Shown here one piece after another: positions 40,993 to 44,589 of a stretch of 44,589 nucleotides of DNA (positions are counted from its first letter, which is position 1; every line of letters begins with the position of its first letter). Under the pieces are notes generated by a model. That model had not been told where the DNA came from, ran no database searches, and was given only the letters and a program-made list of their open reading frames with translations. This stretch comes from Micractinium sp. NFX-FRZ (taxonomy: Eukaryota > Chlorophyta > Trebouxiophyceae > Chlorellales > Chlorellaceae). The DNA is taken from positions 1 to 44,589 of the forward strand of contig JAPTJF010000493.1 in assembly GCA_029339195.1 (NCBI GenBank), given 5' to 3'. The translations under genes were made by a program, and so were the position numbers.

Positions 40993-43522
40993 CTACCGCA
41001 CACCTCGACGTGGCTGGGGCGACTGCGGGCGGGGCCGCAGCCGAAGCGGAGGCGGCAGTAAAGCTCGCCGGTACTGGGGCGGCTGCGGGCGGGGCCGCTG
41101 CCCAGGCATAGGTGGTGGTCGGCTGCTGGGCAGGAGCGGCGGGCGTCGTGACCCAGGGACAAGCAGCGTGGGAGATGCAGGGATGTTTGTGCCATCCTCG
41201 GGGTCAGGAAGGGGCAGGGGCAGGGAAGGTGGCGGCGGGGGTGGAGGCGAAGGGGAGGAGGGAGGAGGGGAGGGAGGGAGAGGAGGCGGTGGGGAAGGAG
41301 AGGGTGGCGGTGGGGAAGGCGAGGGTGGCGGTGGGGAAGGCGAGGGTGGTGGTGGGGAAGGGGGGGCAGGAGGCGGCGGGGTGGGAGAGGGTGAGGGCGG
41401 CAGAGGAGGAGGAGGCAGCGGCGGGGCAGAGGGTGGGGGAGGGGAGGGAGGGAAGGGGGGCGGCGGCCAGGGTGAGGGCGGAGGTGGGGAAGGCGGCTGT
41501 GGTGGTGGCGGCAAGGGCGTCGGCGGGGGAGGGGAGGGAGGAAGCGGGGGCGGAGGCGAGGGCGAGGGGGGCGGTGGGGGAGGCGGCTGTGGTGGTGGTG
41601 GCGAGGGAGCGGGCGGCGGTGGTGAGGGGGGCGGCGGGGAGGGCGGCGGTGGGGAGGGGGGCGGTGGGGACGGCGGTGGGGGGGACGGAAGCAAGGAAGC
41701 CTCATCAGGAGAGGGAGGGGGCGGTGATGGCAGCGGAGGGGAGGGCAAGGGATGCGGCGGAGGAGGTGATGGGAAGGGCGGCTGGGGAGGGCGAGGCGGT
41801 GTGGCAGGGGGCGGCGGCTGGTTGCACTCCTCCACCGCCCCCACGGGAGCCAGCACGGAGCCCTCCCCGCCGGCGCCACCGCACACGCCATCTGGCAACC
41901 ACAGCGTGGCCATGCCCTCCCACCCAGGGCCCTCCGCCTCCACCTCAGCGTAGCACAGCTTCTCCCCGCAAGTGCTGGCGGCCCGCCGCCCCGTGAAGAC
42001 CAGCACTGTGCAGGGCTCCAGCCTGCCGGCGCTTGCTGAGGAGCGGCAGGGCTGGGGATAGACGTGGCTGGGGCCTGCTAGGATGCGCAGCCCCGGTTCG
42101 GCGGCGCCGGCGGCGCAGGCCGAGCAGCTGCTCTCTGCAGGCTCCAGGGGTGGGGGTGGAGGGGAGGGCGGGGGAGCAGGGCAGGGCGGGTATCAATGCA
42201 AGGAAGTTGCTGTGCTGCTGCCATGGAGGTGGTCGGAGATTTTGGAGGATGCATGCAAGCAGATGCAGCCGGCAGCACGCGCTTGCTCAGTGCGCTGCCT
42301 TGCCCTCCCGTCCCGTCCCGCCCCCCCCCTTACCCCACTCAAGCCTCCCTTCCCTTCCCGCCCCTCCTGAACCCCCTGCCCTGCCCTGCCCCCGCCCGCT
42401 CACCTTCCAGGGTGCTGCACGTCACGCGGTCAAAGGCCATGCACTGCTGCGGGGGATCAGTCATGCACAGGTCATCCGCCTCTGGGCTCCAGGCGCTCTC
42501 CACCTGCAGGCTGTCCTCGAAATCTGTGGCCGCATCAAACCCCAGCAGCTGGCACCAGAAGCCGGCGGCGTCGGCGGGGGAGCAGTCGCCGTGGGAGGAG
42601 CGGCAGCGGTGCAGCGGCTGCGCGTTGTAGTGGGGGGCAGGGAATTCCGCCTCGACGCCTGGAGGCAGACGGGGGTGCACGGGGCGGGCAGGTGGGTGCG
42701 CAGGCTGGGGCAGGTGGGAAGGGGGGGGCGGTGCGGGGGTGGAAGTGCCGGTGTATGTGCCATGCTGGCGTGGGGTGCAACGGCCACATCAACGTTGCTG
42801 GGCGGCAGTCCACTTCCCTCTCTGCCCGGCCCTCACTCACCTCTCATGAACGCAGATGCAACGCCTGCCCGGCCAGACTCGTAAGGAGGCATGCTGTAGC
42901 CGGACCGGGGCACCAGGCGGCACAGGGCGGCCGCGCCCTCAAAAGTGAAAGCACCACACTCGGGGTGCGCTGAGCATGCTGCACAGCAGGCGTCAAAGCT
43001 GTCTAGTCCCTGCAATAGGCCATCTGGCAGGGTGCCGCCTGAGATGTAGAGCTCCACGCCCTCGAGCCGCTTGCCGCATGCCGCCGCTGCCGTGGGCGCT
43101 GCAAGCACAGGAAGGCGGGCGGGCGGGTGGGCGGGGCGCGCGCGTGGGCATGGCTGTGTGGCAAGAAAGTGGCTGGTTGGCTGCTGGTGGCCTTGACATG
43201 TACGCTGTGCTCTGGGAGCCTCAAAGTGTCCGGCTGAGGTAATGAGGGAGGCGGGAGGGGTGGCGGCACCCTCAGGCCGGCGGCAGGGGGTGATCTACGG
43301 ATCCTGCATCGCCGCCGCCTGGATCCCCCATCTCAGCCATTAATTAGCACAGAAGCCCTATTTAGATCGCGTTTGAACGCCTGCGGCGAACACGCCCTCT
43401 CGGAGGGGTCGCATGCCATGCTTGCCTGCGTCAGTCGTTCTGGACAGTGCAATGTGCCATACGATACACAGGAGGGCCCTTACACGGGCGGAGGCCCGCG
43501 TTCCCCTGTTCCCGTTCGCCAT
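40993..43522 (-). CDS. secreted PAN-domain hydroxyproline-rich wall protein
   Basis: Exons 43426-43522, 42841-43098, 42404-42658 and 40993-42134 give 583 residues. Exon 1 encodes a signal peptide (basic MANGNRGTRASARVR, then ALLCIVWHIAL), so the protein enters the secretory path. Residues about 33-118 form a PAN/Apple-like domain with CCAACSAHPECGAFTF and CRLV, probably binding sugar or protein. Residues 119-203 hold a second Cys module (CRSSHGDC ... FWCQLLGFDAA ... QQCMAFDRVTC) common in algal wall proteins, and a third Cys-rich part follows to about 309. Residues 310-515 are SPPPP repeats, substrates for prolyl hydroxylation and arabinosylation as in extensins and pherophorins, and an Arg/Pro-rich end follows. 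Intron 1 uses a GC donor (GCAG|GCAAGC at 43425). Exon 1 was found by phase and signal-peptide logic; exons 2-4 are more secure. Confidence 0.8.
41220..41820 (-). repeat. SPPPP-encoding low-complexity minisatellite
   Basis: Degenerate tandem GGCGGTGGGGAAGGCGAGG-type units (plus strand), several of them 18 bp near 41290-41360. They encode the SP(n) region of the wall protein. Confidence 0.8.
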
Positions 43523-44309
43523 GCCTCCCGGTCGGCGCCCAGTACTTGCGCCAGCCCTCCTAGCAGGCCAGCCGTCGCCCTGTGATCATGGATCAGAATG
43601 CATGCAGGTAACAACGAAAAACGAACCTGGCCGCGAAGGGGCCTCGTGGGAACTTTCCTTTCTCCCGGTTCCTGCCCGTTCCACTGCTGCCAAGCTGGCG
43701 GTGCCTGCCAGGCTGTCACTTGTGACCCATGGCTGAATGTCCGCCACTTGGCCACACTGCTTGCGTCCGCTGCCTTTCTGGGCTGCCAGATATCGCACAT
43801 CTAAATGCTGGGCTACCGCCCGCTGGCCTGGCATGGGCTACATGTCTGGTGCTGCCCGCCTCACTGGAAGCGGCACACCACCACAGACCTGCTCCCACCC
43901 CACCCATCGTGCATTCCAGCTATTGATGAAGCAGGTAAGGCTTGAAATTTGCAGTGGAATGGTTGAATTTCCTGTGGGGCAGACCGGCTGCGTAGGGAAC
44001 AGGCTGCTGAAAGAAGCTGGGAGGTGTGGCTACAGTCGGGGGGCAGCGAGCGGGCCTGTGGTTGCTGCAACGCGCAGTGTGGATTTTCCGAGGGCCGGGC
44101 TGCTAGGGGGGAGGGCAAAGCTGGCAGGTCAAAGCTGAAGATTTGGGGATGAAGATCAGGGGTGAGTGCGGCCAAGTGTGCAAGTGTGCAATGTGATGTT
44201 GGAAGTCAAGGGCTCAGCGGAGGCAGTGGATGGGCAGTGAGAGGGGAAAGTGCTGCATGAAAACTGGGAGGTGGAGAGGGGGCGCCGAAGCAAATGGTTA
44301 GTAGTGCCG
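43523..44309. other. intergenic region between two Pro-rich protein genes
   Basis: About 790 bases between the start of the PAN wall protein and the stop of the gene at the window edge. Several short open frames occur on both strands, none recognisable. Confidence 0.45.
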
Positions 44310-44589
44310 TCACCATTGCTTCCACCGCCGCCGCCGCGGCGGCTGTGGGCGCGGCCTGCTGCGTGGTGGCGGCGGGGGCTGCCGGCGGGGCACCGGCGGG
44401 CGGGGAGGTGGTGGGCGGCGGGTGGGAGGCGGCGGGGGCGGGCGTCGACTCCGCGGTGGCGGGGGCAGAGGGGGTGGGCGGGGTGGGCGAGGGCGCGAGC
44501 CGCCTCCAGAGCTGGGAGGGGGCGGCAAGGGGGCCAGGGGAGTCGGGGGCGGCGGAGAGCGGCCAGCAGAGGTGGGGGCGAGGCGGAAG
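44310..44589 (-). CDS. 3' end of a second Pro/Arg-rich protein gene (partial)
   Basis: A minus-strand frame enters from the window edge and ends at a TGA at 44310-44312. It encodes mainly Pro and Arg, with SRRPPPPPPTRRPPPP and a final RPRPQPPRRRRWKQW. The C-terminus of the neighbouring wall protein (RPRPQPPQYRR, later PQSPQPRRGVR) is similar, which suggests a tandem relative on the same strand. The opposite strand is also open (Gly/Ala-rich from 44296), so the assignment is tentative. Confidence 0.4.
   Translation of the reverse strand, partial: FRLAPTSAGRSPPPPTPLAPLPPPPSSGGGSRPRPPRPPPLPPPPRSRRPPPPPPTRRPPPPRPPVPRRQPPPPPRSRPRPQPPRRRRWKQW

Overview
This is nuclear DNA of a GC-rich unicellular green alga, most likely a Chlorella/Micractinium-type trebouxiophyte. 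Its genes are split by many short introns with GTGAGT/GTGCGT-type donors and CTGCAG-type acceptors, the spaces between genes are short, and the protein repertoire is plant-like: a B3 transcription factor, the NEDD8 E1 subunit UBA3, an XB3-like ankyrin-RING protein, and a hydroxyproline-rich PAN-domain wall protein. All exon structures were assembled by hand. For every multi-exon gene the exon phases join without a frame break and the total length is a multiple of three, which is good internal support, but no transcript or database evidence was available.

Layout. 1-670: frameshifted C-terminal remnant of a non-LTR (LINE) reverse transcriptase. 671-2699: no convincing gene. 2700-5864 (+): single-exon protein of 28 ankyrin repeats. 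6592-11149 (-): 12-exon B3 DNA-binding protein ending in a chromodomain. 11662-17019 (-): 15-exon UBA3. 17911-20364 (-): a 21-repeat ankyrin paralog in inverted orientation, so the two ankyrin genes bracket the B3 and UBA3 genes as a large inverted duplication. 21373-22194 (-): acidic, Ala-rich protein of unknown function. 23067-24491 (+): ankyrin-RING E3 ligase candidate with a 17-nt first exon encoding an N-myristoylation-like start. 25829-28891 (-): Q/A-rich nuclear regulator candidate with a small Asn/Trp/Arg module spread over four exons, one of only 27 nt. 29966-37854 (-): 20-exon divergent protein kinase with two large insertions. 38149-40504 (+): TMEM14/FAX-type membrane protein, divergent from the kinase gene. 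40993-43522 (-): secreted PAN/Apple-domain protein with an SP(n) tail. 44310-44589 (-): 3' end of a second Pro/Arg-rich gene cut by the window edge.

No prokaryotic-style operon or defence system is present. Several genes touch ubiquitin-like signalling: UBA3 activates NEDD8 for cullin ligases, the ankyrin-RING protein is a candidate E3, and the ankyrin paralogs share a C-terminal domain that could be an adaptor. This theme is inference. The most notable observations are the B3-chromodomain fusion, the inverted ankyrin pair with a 408-bp higher-order repeat, four GC-AG introns among 58 modelled, a promoter with three GTAC cores in two perfect dyads, and a palindromic two-strand TGTAA poly(A) site.
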